The notes under the pieces: model-generated
Told to the model about the DNA's origin: nothing
What the model saw: only the letters and a program-made list of their open reading frames with translations
Databases searched by the model: none
From: Lentzea sp. NEAU-D7
GTDB lineage: Bacteria > Actinomycetota > Actinomycetes > Mycobacteriales > Pseudonocardiaceae
Direction: 5' to 3'
Assembly (NCBI RefSeq): GCF_026242055.1
Contig: NZ_JAPJDL010000015.1
Span: forward strand, 168,410-232,409
Length of the DNA: 64,000 nucleotides
Translations under genes and position numbers: made by a program
In this document: positions 8,201 to 15,695 of the stretch, in pieces
Layout of the letters: the number at the start of each line of letters is the position of its first letter
How positions within the stretch are numbered: position 1 is the stretch's first letter

Positions 8201-9254
8201 CCAGGGCGGCGACGGCGGAGGAACGCTTCTCCGCCACCAGGTTCTCGCGCGTCTTGAGGTCCTGCAGGTCGCGGAACGCCGGGAGCTCCTTCAGCGCCGC
8301 GATGGTCTCCTCGGCCTGCTGCTCGCCGGTCTCCATGTCGGCCAGCGCCTGCTCGGCCGCCGCGCGCTCCATCCGCGTGAGGTCGAGCTCCTGCGTGAGC
8401 TTCGACTGCTCGCGCTTCAGCTTCGCCACCGACTTCTCGGCGGCCTCCAGCCGTTCGGCCGCGGACCGCAGCCCGCCGAACGCGTAGTCGCTGTAGGTCT
8501 TGAGGAACGTGCCGAGCGCACTGTCCGCCGAGGACAGTCGCACGATGTTCTCGCGGATCGACTCCAGGTCGTCGAACGACGTCGCGAGCTGCTCGACCAT
8601 CGCCTGGTCCAGCGGTGGCAGGGCGTCGCTCAGGATCTGTTCGAGCTGGCCCTCCAGCACCTTCAGGCCGACGTCGGGGTTGCGCAGCGTCCGCTGCAGG
8701 TGCAGCAGGTCGCCGTAGCGCGCGGCCGGCACGCCGTAGACGGTCTCGGCGATCTTCGCGCGGAACGCCGGCTCCTCGAACATGCAGTCCGCGCCGATGA
8801 GGTCCCGCAGCTGCGCCGGGCCGTGCGGAACGCGTTCCGGGCCCGCGAGCTGCAGCTCCGTGCCGACGCGCAGCGGCGTGACGAAGCGCCACGAGTCCGT
8901 GATCGCCTGCGAGGTCTTGGACGCCTTCACACCCAGGCCGCACGTCAGGTACTCGTTGCCCGAGTGGTCAGCCGCCTCGCGGACCAGCTCGACCCAGGTG
9001 TAGCCGATGCGGTTCGGGCCGCCGTCGTAGTCGTCCAGCATGAGGCGCCGCAGGCTGACCGTGTCGAAGCCCTTGGAACCGACCTGGCGCAGGTCGCCGT
9101 CCAGGCACAGCGGGAGCAGCAGCTCCAGCGTGCGGGACTTGCCGGAACCGTTGGTGCCCTGGAAGATCGCGCGGCCACCGGAGAAGTCGAACGTCTGCTC
9201 GGTGTACTGCCAGATGTTGACCACGCCGCCGCGGTGCAGCCGCCATCTGCTCAT
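5226..9254 (-). CDS. jetC: Wadjet type II JetC, SMC-like ATPase (TIGR02680 type)
   Basis: 1342 residues from ATG 9254, the expected size. JetC is the motor of the Wadjet condensin-like complex that extrudes DNA loops and recognises small circular plasmids. Seen: Walker A GTNGSGKS at residues 33-40, hundreds of residues of charged Glu/Ala/Arg coiled coil broken by a central hinge-like part, ABC signature LSSGETR near 1230, and Walker B LVLLDEAFERLD near 1261. The ATP-binding ends therefore come together as in SMC proteins, and all motifs look intact. Its ATG overlaps the jetB stop (ATGA). Much longer open frames that extend upstream or lie antisense are artefacts of GC-rich coding. Confidence 0.93.
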   Translation of the reverse strand: MSRWRLHRGGVVNIWQYTEQTFDFSGGRAIFQGTNGSGKSRTLELLLPLCLDGDLRQVGSKGFDTVSLRRLMLDDYDGGPNRIGYTWVELVREAADHSGNEYLTCGLGVKASKTSQAITDSWRFVTPLRVGTELQLAGPERVPHGPAQLRDLIGADCMFEEPAFRAKIAETVYGVPAARYGDLLHLQRTLRNPDVGLKVLEGQLEQILSDALPPLDQAMVEQLATSFDDLESIRENIVRLSSADSALGTFLKTYSDYAFGGLRSAAERLEAAEKSVAKLKREQSKLTQELDLTRMERAAAEQALADMETGEQQAEETIAALKELPAFRDLQDLKTRENLVAEKRSSAVAALETAHRQRAQEEAAVDNVLRLLRRLAEDLQAADALSEPLRENLRLAGMDPDLAPDVPQVPAAEATATTASVRAKPDPEAGPLPIERRVPPAAATEDVLAALTSVIDQTSGIASLARQRGALALALHEQALALDAQQREVESLRQKARDAQLGATESTSLRNQEVQELAEVVQAWLEQVEVWTSSGPLLDERPAEALQLPQTADPAVARTLSTTARDWAAPLVQAARDAAHAFTQQRAELRARLDTLDEELVGLRSGDERMPVPGQYTSADRDPAAGAPFYRLVDFVPALTDDERAGLEAALQASGLLDAWVTTADADLSDVLAVPRPAVDGRSLADYLVPAVEGSPVPESFVADLLTAVSLDDMTTTGDWRTGVLTGRWTKPEAEFIGAGAREAARGRRIAALEEELADLRARLGTAEDELARAHEHVATWEAHLAAFPGDGELIAKHSRVQAAEESAARAQQRTFELRDALENANSRLEAARAELTRQAGDADLSSDTEALRQAQAAASEAQRTADLLGDAVKRRCQGTISDLTDASHRYHEAVADRQTAEADADARCVDHAAQAGTLAELTDAVGGEAKEISEQLTQLEKSRKKMRADLKGVREGITTAREQAAKLEALLENNSAQVADASEALERAAGNFRATVRAPGLLAAAFPEAPEEALVRQAIAETPDRRGGTEATVIAKLQALQTSLAGSHDIAAEQHAGLLTVTVTGEEGAKPVAVAARQVTAKLAEQRGFLDERYQGIFADYLIRDLAEWLRGQITVAEALTKRMNEVLGQARSSQGVHVKLAWKSSGALDDSTRQALALVRLPFGERTPEQDATLRRVFTERIENERDAHSGGYAEILSRALDYRTWHQFTVTVADTGPDGNPRERRLRQLSSGETRLISYVTLFAAAASFYDAVSDEFDPLRLVLLDEAFERLDDPTIARMLGLLVDLDMDWVITWPSGWGVSDKIPRMHIFDVLRPKNGRGVACTQTTWDGAGLDRVDP

Positions 9255-10447
9255 GAAACGTTCTCCTCGTCGAACAGGGACCAGCTCGGTACTTCGGGCA
9301 CCACGACGGGTTCCGGTTGTTGTTCTCGTTCCGGGTCGCCGTCGGGGGACGGCAGCCAGCGGTGCGCGGCCGCGCTGATCGACCACGAGCCGTCGTCGGT
9401 CCGCACCGCCAGTCCCATGCGGCGCAGCAGTTCCGTCACCTCGGCGACCAGCCGGTCGAGGTCGTCGGTGAACTGCTTCGACCACGCCGCGGGGTAGTCC
9501 TCGACCAGACCGGCGCAGACCTCGCGGAGGCGTTCGGCGGTGACGACGTGCCGTGCGGGCGCGTCCTCCGCGTCGCTGTCGAGCAGCTCGGGCAGGGCCA
9601 GCAGCGTGATCCGCGCGACGGTCGAGACGCCGGGGAACGACAGGTCGGTCAGGAAGTCCTCGGGGTCGGCGGCGAGCACGCCCTCGACCCGGCACTCGGT
9701 GTGCAGGCCGAAAGCCTGCTCCAGCAACGCGGTCTCCTTGCGCTGGTTGCGCCGCAGCCACTCCGCCTGCTCGGCGGGCAGGTCCGCGTAGAGCACCAGC
9801 GGCGTCTCGACCAGCCTGCGCCGCACCGCGTGCTCGACGCCGCGCGGACCGGGGCGCGCCGCCAGTTCGACTAGGTGGGCCGGGCTCTGGGCCTCGCCCA
9901 CCGGGCCCGTCACGAGCTGGCCCAGCAGGTCGGTGTCGATCGTGATCAACGCCTCCTGGGGCAGCGCGTCCTGGGCGACCGACCCCTCGGTCTCGTGCAG
10001 CACGCCGAGGGAGACGAGGTGGCGCAGGGCCGCGGTGAGCGCGCGCCGTTCCGTGACGTCGTCCGGTGCGTCGATGCCCGCTTCGGCCGCGGCGGACCGG
10101 ATGTCGGCGACCAGGCGGGACAGCAACGTCTGCCGGCCGATGCCGGTGAGCACGGCCAGCGTCAGCGCCAGGTAGGCGTAACCGCGCGGGGACATGCTGA
10201 GCACGCCGCGCGTGTCGTCGTGGCCGGGGCCGGACTTGTACAGGCGCGCGAACCGGCGTTCCACGACGAGCCGGTAGCCGAGCAGCCCCGCGAACAGGTC
10301 CTGGAGGGTCGCGCGGTGCCGGTAGACGAGGCTGAGCAGTTCGCCGTCCGGGCCGTCCGTGCGCAGCAAGGGCCTGCGCAGCAACGTCCGCGCGCACCGC
10401 ACCACGTTGGCGGCGTCGATGTCGGAGAGGTTGTCCAAGTGGTTCAT
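9251..10447 (-). CDS. jetB: Wadjet type II JetB, kleisin-associated subunit (TIGR02678 type)
   Basis: 398 residues. In the family JetB is the small MukE/KITE-like partner that binds the kleisin JetA and the JetC heads. The N-terminal part with RTLLRRPLLRTDGPDGE, then LVYRHRATLQDLFAGLLGYRLVVERRFARLYK, is characteristic of TIGR02678 proteins. The C-terminus is acidic and proline-rich and contains winged-helix-like segments. It overlaps jetA upstream by four bases and jetC downstream by four bases, which fits strict co-translation of a complex. No membrane segment. Family call is confident from size, position and motifs; there is no sign of damage. Confidence 0.9.
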   Translation of the reverse strand: MNHLDNLSDIDAANVVRCARTLLRRPLLRTDGPDGELLSLVYRHRATLQDLFAGLLGYRLVVERRFARLYKSGPGHDDTRGVLSMSPRGYAYLALTLAVLTGIGRQTLLSRLVADIRSAAAEAGIDAPDDVTERRALTAALRHLVSLGVLHETEGSVAQDALPQEALITIDTDLLGQLVTGPVGEAQSPAHLVELAARPGPRGVEHAVRRRLVETPLVLYADLPAEQAEWLRRNQRKETALLEQAFGLHTECRVEGVLAADPEDFLTDLSFPGVSTVARITLLALPELLDSDAEDAPARHVVTAERLREVCAGLVEDYPAAWSKQFTDDLDRLVAEVTELLRRMGLAVRTDDGSWSISAAAHRWLPSPDGDPEREQQPEPVVVPEVPSWSLFDEENVS

Positions 10448-11916
10448 CGCTTGAGTGCCACCGTCGCGTCGTGCAGCGTGAGCGTCCCGGCGGCCGACCG
10501 GATCTTGGTCGTCGTGCCGCGGGCGATCTCCAGTTCGAGGCCGCGCACGGGGTCGCTGGCCGAGCCGCTGTCGTTCGGGGAGTCGCGCTGGGCCATCGCG
10601 AGCGTCAGCAGCTCGCAGAAGACCTCCAGCGCGCCGTGCGTGAGCGTGGTGTTCTCCAGGTTCCCGGCGGCCTTGGTGAGCTCCGCGACGTGCCTCGCGC
10701 GGATCTCGTCCGCCTCACGCGCCTCCGCCAGCAGCGACTGCTCGGTCATGGGGTCGTCGAGGATCCGCGACGGCCTGCCGCGCCCGCCCCGGTCGCCTCG
10801 GGTCCGGACGCTCACGGTGACGTCGCAGACGGGGCCGTCGCGCCACGGCGTCCGCTCGTTGTCCGAGTCGTGCTCGGGCGCGGGGGAGAGGTGGCGGGCG
10901 CTGTGGAGACCGAACGCGGAGGCGTAGATCTCGTGGGCCTCCTCCCTGGTCGCGTTGTCGAACCAGCTCGCGAGCTTGAGCAGTTCGGCGCGGCGCCCCG
11001 GGAGGAGCCCGCCGCCGGACGTCGCGCGCTTCACGCTGGCCAGCAGGCTGCCGATGGCACGCGCCGTGGCCTCGCGCAGGGCCGTGACCTGGCTCGGGCG
11101 GCCCGGGCGGTCGACGAACCAGTCCGTCAGCTCCTGCCAGTCCTCCGCCGTGCGGCCGCGGGCGCGTTCGACGTTGAGGCCGAGGTCGGTGCCGAGCAGC
11201 CGCAGGAGCTCGGTGCGGGCCTTCGTGAGGCCGGCCAGCGCCTCCGCGATCGGGGGCGTGTACTTCAGGACGTCCTCGACGACCCGCTGGATGTACTCGA
11301 CCAGCAGGTTGCGGAAGCCCGCGATCTCGTCGGGCGCCAGGTGGTTGCGCGTGACGACCTGGCCGAGGTAGGCGTAGAAGTCGCGGACCGTCGCGGCGAG
11401 CTCGGCGTGCTGCAGGAACAGCGTCGTGACGCGTTCGGCCAGCAGCTCCCTGGTCCTGTCGCCCTCGTTGAGCAGGGCGACGGACAGCGATCCGCCCAGC
11501 TCGTTGAGGCCGCGTTCGATCGCGGGCAGCAGCTCGCGGGAGACCTCGCGGGCGCCCTCGGGGACCCGCAGCAGCTCGTCGACGTCGCGCTGGACGCGGA
11601 CGGCCAGCTTGGAGACCTGGTAGCGCACGCTGCCGTGCTGGAACTCGGCGATGCTGGCCGCGACGACCTCACGCCGGCCCTGGACCAGGTTGCCCCACTC
11701 GACGAGCTGCTTGAGGCGGTTGATGACGTTCTCGATGCGGCTCTCGCCCTGCTCGACGCGGCCCTCGCGCTCCAGCCCCGCCAGCGCCCCCGCGACCTCG
11801 CCCGCGCTCAGATCCGCCAGCAGCGTGGAGGTGAAGAGCCGCATGATCGCCAGGTACGTGCGCTGATGATCGCGCGCGTCCAGATAGGCGTACAGCTTCA
11901 GCCGCTTGTGCTCCAC
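10444..11916 (-). CDS. jetA: Wadjet type II JetA, kleisin subunit (TIGR02677 type)
   Basis: 490 residues from GTG 11916. JetA is the kleisin that closes the JetC ring. The opening KLYAYLDARDHQRTYLAIMRLFT, the segment RIENVINRLKQLVEWGNLVQ and the long helical middle with DFYAYLGQVVTRNHL are typical of TIGR02677 proteins. It is the first gene of the jetABC operon. On the minus strand TAGGGT (11930-11925) lies eight bases before the GTG, a likely -10 with a nearly leaderless start. It is divergent from cobD across 72 bp. Sequence appears complete. Confidence 0.9.
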   Translation of the reverse strand: MEHKRLKLYAYLDARDHQRTYLAIMRLFTSTLLADLSAGEVAGALAGLEREGRVEQGESRIENVINRLKQLVEWGNLVQGRREVVAASIAEFQHGSVRYQVSKLAVRVQRDVDELLRVPEGAREVSRELLPAIERGLNELGGSLSVALLNEGDRTRELLAERVTTLFLQHAELAATVRDFYAYLGQVVTRNHLAPDEIAGFRNLLVEYIQRVVEDVLKYTPPIAEALAGLTKARTELLRLLGTDLGLNVERARGRTAEDWQELTDWFVDRPGRPSQVTALREATARAIGSLLASVKRATSGGGLLPGRRAELLKLASWFDNATREEAHEIYASAFGLHSARHLSPAPEHDSDNERTPWRDGPVCDVTVSVRTRGDRGGRGRPSRILDDPMTEQSLLAEAREADEIRARHVAELTKAAGNLENTTLTHGALEVFCELLTLAMAQRDSPNDSGSASDPVRGLELEIARGTTTKIRSAAGTLTLHDATVALKR

Positions 11917-11988
11917 GACCGGCCACCCTAATGCGCGCGCTCGTCCGACGCGGCGCTACCGTGCCTTCGACGAGCTGGGGAGGATGCC

Positions 11989-12921
11989 GTGGGCGCGGGT
12001 CGCGCGTTGGGGTTGTTGCTGGGCGTGGCCGCGGACGCGGTGTTCGGCGATCCACGCCGATTTCACCCGGTAGCGGCATTCGGGTCGTCCGCCGCGGCCC
12101 TCGAGAAGCGGCTGTACGCCGACTCGCGGGCAGCCGGCGCCGTCTACTCCGCCGTGCTGGTCGGCGGCACCGCGGCCCTGGGCGTGGTGGTGGAACGGGC
12201 CTCCCGCAGGCACTGGCTGCTGCAGACGGCGACCACGGCGCTGGCGACCTGGACGGTGCTCGGCGGCAACTCGCTGGCCACCGAGGGCACCTCGATGGGC
12301 CGGGAGCTGGCCGACGGAGACCTCGACGCGGCCCGGACGCGGCTGCCGAGCCTGTGCGGCCGCGACGCGAGCCGGCTCGACACGACGGGCCTGGCGCGCG
12401 CGACCGTGGAGTCCGTGGCCGAGAACACCTCGGACGCCGTCGTGGCACCGCTGTTCTGGGGAGCGGTGGCCGGTGTGCCCGGCCTGCTGGGCTACCGCGC
12501 CGCCAACACACTGGACGCGATGGTCGGCCACAAGTCCCCCCGCCACCTGCGGTTCGGCTGGGCCTCGGCCCGCCTGGACGATCTGCTGAACCTGGTGCCG
12601 TCACGCCTCGCGGCCCTGCTGACGGTCGGCGGCGCACCGGTCGTCGGCGGCTCGGCCTCGCAGGCGCTGGAGACCTGGCGCCGTGACGCGGCAGCGCACC
12701 CGTCGCCCAACGCGGGCCAGGTGGAGGCGGCCTTCGCGGGCGCCCTGGAGATCAGGCTGGGCGGCCGCACCGTCTACTCGCACGGCGTGGAGGAGCGCCC
12801 GGTGCTCGGCCACGGCCGCAACCCGGACTCAGGGCACGTGACGCGTGCCGTGGAGCTGTCCCGGGTCGTGGGCTTCGGCGCCGGCTTCGTCAGCGCCGTC
12901 ATCGCCCTCTTCCGCAAGTAG
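11989..12921 (+). CDS. cobD: Adenosylcobinamide-phosphate synthase CobD/CbiB
   Basis: 310 residues. Membrane enzyme that attaches the aminopropanol linker to adenosylcobyric acid in cobalamin synthesis. Seen: the family opening with DAVFGDPRRFHPVAAFG, the ATVESVAENTSDAVVAPLFW core and GYRAANTLDAMVGHKS, with several hydrophobic segments. A GGGGAGG ribosome site precedes the GTG. The last 93 bases overlap the convergent SURF1 gene, an unusually long overlap. The cobD/SURF1/phosphatase neighbourhood is the one I recall from M. tuberculosis. No cobalamin riboswitch is visible in the 72-bp upstream gap. Confidence 0.93.
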   Translation: MGAGRALGLLLGVAADAVFGDPRRFHPVAAFGSSAAALEKRLYADSRAAGAVYSAVLVGGTAALGVVVERASRRHWLLQTATTALATWTVLGGNSLATEGTSMGRELADGDLDAARTRLPSLCGRDASRLDTTGLARATVESVAENTSDAVVAPLFWGAVAGVPGLLGYRAANTLDAMVGHKSPRHLRFGWASARLDDLLNLVPSRLAALLTVGGAPVVGGSASQALETWRRDAAAHPSPNAGQVEAAFAGALEIRLGGRTVYSHGVEERPVLGHGRNPDSGHVTRAVELSRVVGFGAGFVSAVIALFRK

Positions 12922-13647
12922 CTCGGCGATCGACTTTTTCTTTTTCCTGCCCTCGTAGAGCACACCGCCCGGCCGCGCCTCGCGGATCGTGAAGTACAGC
13001 CACCCGCCGACCGCCATCACGCCGAACGCGATCCACTGCAGTGCGTAGGAGAAGAACGGCCCGGACTCGAGCCGGGGCAGCGGCAGCGTGTACAGCGCGC
13101 CGGGCTGCTTCTCGACCAGCTGGTAGTAGCCGGGCTCGATGCCGGGGCCGACCGCGTTGTTGTTGATCGAGTAGATCTGCCTGCGGCCGTCCTGCTCGAA
13201 CGCGGGCTGGTCGTTCGACTCGTTGGGCCTGGCGAGCGCGATGAGCGTGACCTCGCCGGTGGGAGGCGCCGCGAAGTCGGGCGGTTTGATGCCGTTGACC
13301 GGCCGCACGAACCCGCGGTCGATCAGGACCTTGTGGCCCGTGGTGGTCTCGAACGGCGTGATGACCTCGAACGCCGCCTCGCCCTGGACCGTGCGCAGCC
13401 GCGCCAGCGCTTCCAGCTCCGGCAGGTAGCGGCCCTTGATCTCGACCTTCTGCCACTCGTCGTGCTGCGCGCCGAACGGGGCGGGGTCGCTCTTCAGCGA
13501 CTTGGTGATGGCGGAGTTCTGCTCCTGGCGTTCGTCGTTGCGGCCGAACTGCCACGGCGACAGGAGGTAGATGCAGGCACCCGCGAACACCCAGACGGCC
13601 AGGGTCAGCGCCAGCCAGCCCGGCTTGAGGAGGAACTTGAACCGCAC
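12829..13647 (-). CDS. SURF1 family cytochrome oxidase assembly protein
   Basis: 272 residues. SURF1 proteins assist heme a insertion into cytochrome c oxidase. One membrane helix near the N-terminus (LALTLAVWVFAGACIYLL) and one near 205-225 flank an external domain with the family motifs WQFGRNDER and VLIDRGFV. The C-terminal tail beyond the second helix is long, lysine-rich (GRKKKKS) and then acidic; the last 31 codons overlap cobD on the other strand. The GTG start follows the stop of the upstream DUF1349 gene by four bases, and its ribosome site (GAGGAC) overlaps that stop, so the two are likely coupled. Confidence 0.92.
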   Translation of the reverse strand: MRFKFLLKPGWLALTLAVWVFAGACIYLLSPWQFGRNDERQEQNSAITKSLKSDPAPFGAQHDEWQKVEIKGRYLPELEALARLRTVQGEAAFEVITPFETTTGHKVLIDRGFVRPVNGIKPPDFAAPPTGEVTLIALARPNESNDQPAFEQDGRRQIYSINNNAVGPGIEPGYYQLVEKQPGALYTLPLPRLESGPFFSYALQWIAFGVMAVGGWLYFTIREARPGGVLYEGRKKKKSIAELLAEEGDDGADEAGAEAHDPGQLHGTRHVP

Positions 13648-13651
13648 GTCC

Positions 13652-14209
13652 TCACGGTAGTTGCGTGAGCTGGACCTCGTGGAACTGGGTCACGAACCCC
13701 TCGCCCTCCGGGCTCGCCGCCATGATCCCCGCCCTGACCTCCGCGCCGGGCGGGAAGTACGCCTTGCGCAGCAGGTTCACCGGTTCCCGCCCGTCGGTCC
13801 CGTACCGCACCCAGACCGCGTCACCCCTGCGTTCGGCACTGACGGTGAACCGCTCGAACGGCTCTGCGAGCGCCAGGTTCCAGTCCGAGAAACCCCGCGT
13901 CACGACCGTGCTGGCCTGCAGCTTCCCGTCGAACACCTCGACCCCGGCCTTGATCCAGTTCTCGCCGTCGGCCAGCAGCCCGACACCTGCGTGGTCGTAC
14001 TGCGCCGCGTACTCGCCGCTGAAGGTCGCGGTGAGGGTGAAGTCGCCGGTGAGGCTCATGCCGTAGAGGTGGCCGTTGTCGCGGACCACGCCGTTGCCGG
14101 TGAGGCGCCAGAAGTCGCTGCCCGGGTCGGCGTGCACGGTCAGCGGGGTGGCCGACCACTTCCGCGGCTCGTTGAGCCAAGTCCAGCCGGTGAGGTCCAT
14201 GAACGTCAT
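13652..14209 (-). CDS. DUF1349 family beta-sandwich protein
   Basis: 185 residues from ATG 14209; a second ATG at 14200 is possible. The pattern TGNGVVRDNGHLYG, FSGEYAAQYDHAGVGLLADG, ENWIKAGVEVFDGK and ASPEGEGFVTQF is that of DUF1349 proteins, concanavalin-like beta-sandwiches thought to bind carbohydrate, with no proven reaction. No signal peptide, so cytoplasmic. The start overlaps the stop of the upstream fructosamine kinase gene (ATGA), placing it in an operon with a phosphatase and a sugar-adduct kinase; a role in glycation repair or sugar handling is only a guess from this context. Confidence 0.85.
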   Translation of the reverse strand: MTFMDLTGWTWLNEPRKWSATPLTVHADPGSDFWRLTGNGVVRDNGHLYGMSLTGDFTLTATFSGEYAAQYDHAGVGLLADGENWIKAGVEVFDGKLQASTVVTRGFSDWNLALAEPFERFTVSAERRGDAVWVRYGTDGREPVNLLRKAYFPPGAEVRAGIMAASPEGEGFVTQFHEVQLTQLP

Positions 14210-14919
14210 CCTCGCAAAGCGGCTCGTGCCGCGGCCACCGCCTGCGACCGGTATCCGCCGCCGAACAGCACGGCGTGCACGAGCAGCGGGAACAGCTGGT
14301 GCAACGGCACGCGTGCCTGCCAGCCGTCGGCCAGCGGCGCGACCTCCTGGTAGGCGCCGAGCACGTGGTCGAGGAACGGGCAGCCGAAGAGCTGGAGCAT
14401 CGCGAGATCGCTCTCCCGATGGCCACCGTGAGCCGCGGGGTCGATGAGCCACGCCTGGCCGTCGGCGCCCCACAGCACGTTGCCGCTCCACAGGTCGCCG
14501 TGCAGCCGTGCGGGAGGTTCCGGCGGACCGGCGAGCTCGCCGATCCGCGAGCACACCTCGCCGACGTCGACGCCCGCCTGTCGCGCATACGGATCGATCC
14601 GCTGTGACGCGAACCACTCCGGCCACTCCGGGGCGGGTTCGTTGATCATCTCGGCCAGGCCGATCGTCGCCTCGCTCGGGCCGCCGGGAGGCGGGGAGCC
14701 GAACGCCGGGGCTCCCGCGAGGTGCAGGGCGGCCAGACGGCGCCCGAAGGTCACGGCCGCCTGAAGATCCGGCTCACCGGTGGGGATCTCGTCGATCACC
14801 AGCGTGCCCGCGGAAGCGCTGTGCACCGCGGGGACCGGCGGGCCGCCGTCGACGCGCAGCCACCGCAGGCCGGCCGCCTCGGCGGCGGTGGCCCGGGGTG
14901 ACTGGTGCTTGGTCCTCAG
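14206..14919 (-). CDS. Fructosamine kinase family protein (APH fold), probable CTG start
   Basis: About 237 residues if translation starts at the CTG at 14919. Fructosamine kinases phosphorylate sugar adducts on lysines so that glycated proteins can be repaired. Seen: AEAAGLRWL, the catalytic loop LHGDLWSGNVLW and the metal-binding LIDPAAHGGHRESDLAM, ending in the usual helical part. No ATG or GTG exists before the conserved AEAAGLRWL. The CTG overlaps the stop of the upstream phosphatase gene (CTGA), as the coupled genes around it do with ATGA. The N-terminal nucleotide-binding strands of full-length members are largely missing, so the protein is either a short form or truncated. Confidence 0.78.
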   Translation of the reverse strand: MRTKHQSPRATAAEAAGLRWLRVDGGPPVPAVHSASAGTLVIDEIPTGEPDLQAAVTFGRRLAALHLAGAPAFGSPPPGGPSEATIGLAEMINEPAPEWPEWFASQRIDPYARQAGVDVGEVCSRIGELAGPPEPPARLHGDLWSGNVLWGADGQAWLIDPAAHGGHRESDLAMLQLFGCPFLDHVLGAYQEVAPLADGWQARVPLHQLFPLLVHAVLFGGGYRSQAVAAARAALRG

Positions 14920-15368
14920 AGCCGCTCGCGGACCCACGAGACCAGCCCCGGCATCGCCGCCTCGACCATCACCAGCACCTCGGTGAACCCGGCGTCGTCG
15001 CCGTAGTACGGATCGGGCACGTCCACGCCGTCGGCGTCCGGGTCGAACGAACGGAGCAGCCGCACGCGATCGGGATCGACCATCCGGCGCAACGCGCGGG
15101 CGTGACCGGAGTCGAGCGCGACCAGCAGATCCGCGTCCAGGTGTTCGGCACCGACCTGCGCGGCCACGTGGTCGACGGGATATCCGTTGTCCGCCAACGT
15201 CTTCAACGAGCGCGGGTCGGCCGGGTCGCCGACGTGCCACCCGCCGGTGCCCGCACTGGACACCCGGACCTCCGAGGACAATCCTTCCCGGGACAGCCAC
15301 TCGCGGAACACGAGCGCTGCCACGGGGGACCGGCAGATGTTGCCGGTGCAGACGAACGAGACGTGCAT
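14916..15368 (-). CDS. Low molecular weight protein-tyrosine phosphatase (PtpA-like)
   Basis: 150 residues. The P-loop FVCTGNICRSP at residues 5-15 carries the catalytic Cys and Arg (CX5R), and the general-acid loop is DPYYGDD. Size and layout match LMW phosphatases, which in actinobacteria include PtpA. Substrate unknown. The ATG at 15368 gives the standard N-terminus MHVSFVCTGN; longer readings upstream are rejected. It is first in a run with fructosamine kinase, DUF1349 and SURF1 genes, each overlapping or nearly overlapping the next. The position between SURF1 and the CobC/Nif3 block matches the ptpA region as I recall it from M. tuberculosis. Confidence 0.93.
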   Translation of the reverse strand: MHVSFVCTGNICRSPVAALVFREWLSREGLSSEVRVSSAGTGGWHVGDPADPRSLKTLADNGYPVDHVAAQVGAEHLDADLLVALDSGHARALRRMVDPDRVRLLRSFDPDADGVDVPDPYYGDDAGFTEVLVMVEAAMPGLVSWVRERL

Positions 15369-15452
15369 GTCGCGCAGCCTATGTGGTGCCGCCGCACGGT
15401 AACGCTCAACCGTTGTCGCAAGATGTACGGACAAACGACATGGAGGCCGCCC

Positions 15453-15659
15453 ATGCAGACAGGTACCGACGTGCCCCCGCAACGGGAGATCATCGGGTGC
15501 ACCGACGCCCTCGGGCGCCGTCGTGCGTTCGAGGTGTACCTCAACGAGAAGGGTCGCGTCTGCTTCCGCACCCCGCCCGGTGAGTCCGCGCAGCTCGACG
15601 CGTTCCAGCTGGACGAGCTGATCAGCCACCTCACCGAGCTCCGCCGCTACATGCAGTGA
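15453..15659 (+). CDS. Small conserved hypothetical protein
   Basis: 68 residues from the ATG at 15453, which has a strong GGAGG ribosome site seven bases upstream. The protein begins with a polar stretch, then a predicted beta hairpin (AFEVYLNEKGRVCFRTPPG) and a C-terminal helix (LDELISHLTELRRYM). No membrane segment or known domain recognised. It is divergent from the phosphatase gene and upstream of the CobC-like gene, which has its own promoter. Coding is supported by the ribosome site and codon use; function unknown. Confidence 0.72.
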   Translation: MQTGTDVPPQREIIGCTDALGRRRAFEVYLNEKGRVCFRTPPGESAQLDAFQLDELISHLTELRRYMQ

Positions 15660-15682
15660 CGCGCCGGTCTGAGCCGGTCGCC

Positions 15683-15688
15683 TAGAAT
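15683..15688 (+). promoter_or_regulatory. -10 element for cobC-like gene, leaderless start
   Basis: TAGAAT lies seven bases before the ATG at 15696 with no ribosome site between, so transcription probably starts at or next to the start codon. It separates the CobC/Nif3/zinc-ribbon operon from the small gene upstream. Confidence 0.55.
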
Positions 15689-15695
15689 TCCGGCG

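Noticed and set aside
4896..9497. A very long open frame (about 1530 codons) on the plus strand antisense to jetC
   Set aside because: Composition is Arg/Gly/Ala/Val-rich without motifs, and it mirrors the coding strand of jetC. GC-rich third positions keep the antisense frame open; no ribosome site.
11917..11988. Cobalamin riboswitch upstream of cobD
   Set aside because: The gap is 72 bases and lacks the B12-box; only promoters and a ribosome site fit.
14920..15300. N-terminal extension of the fructosamine kinase into the phosphatase gene
   Set aside because: The extension is Arg/Gly-rich shadow of the phosphatase frame, which carries CX5R and DPYYGDD.
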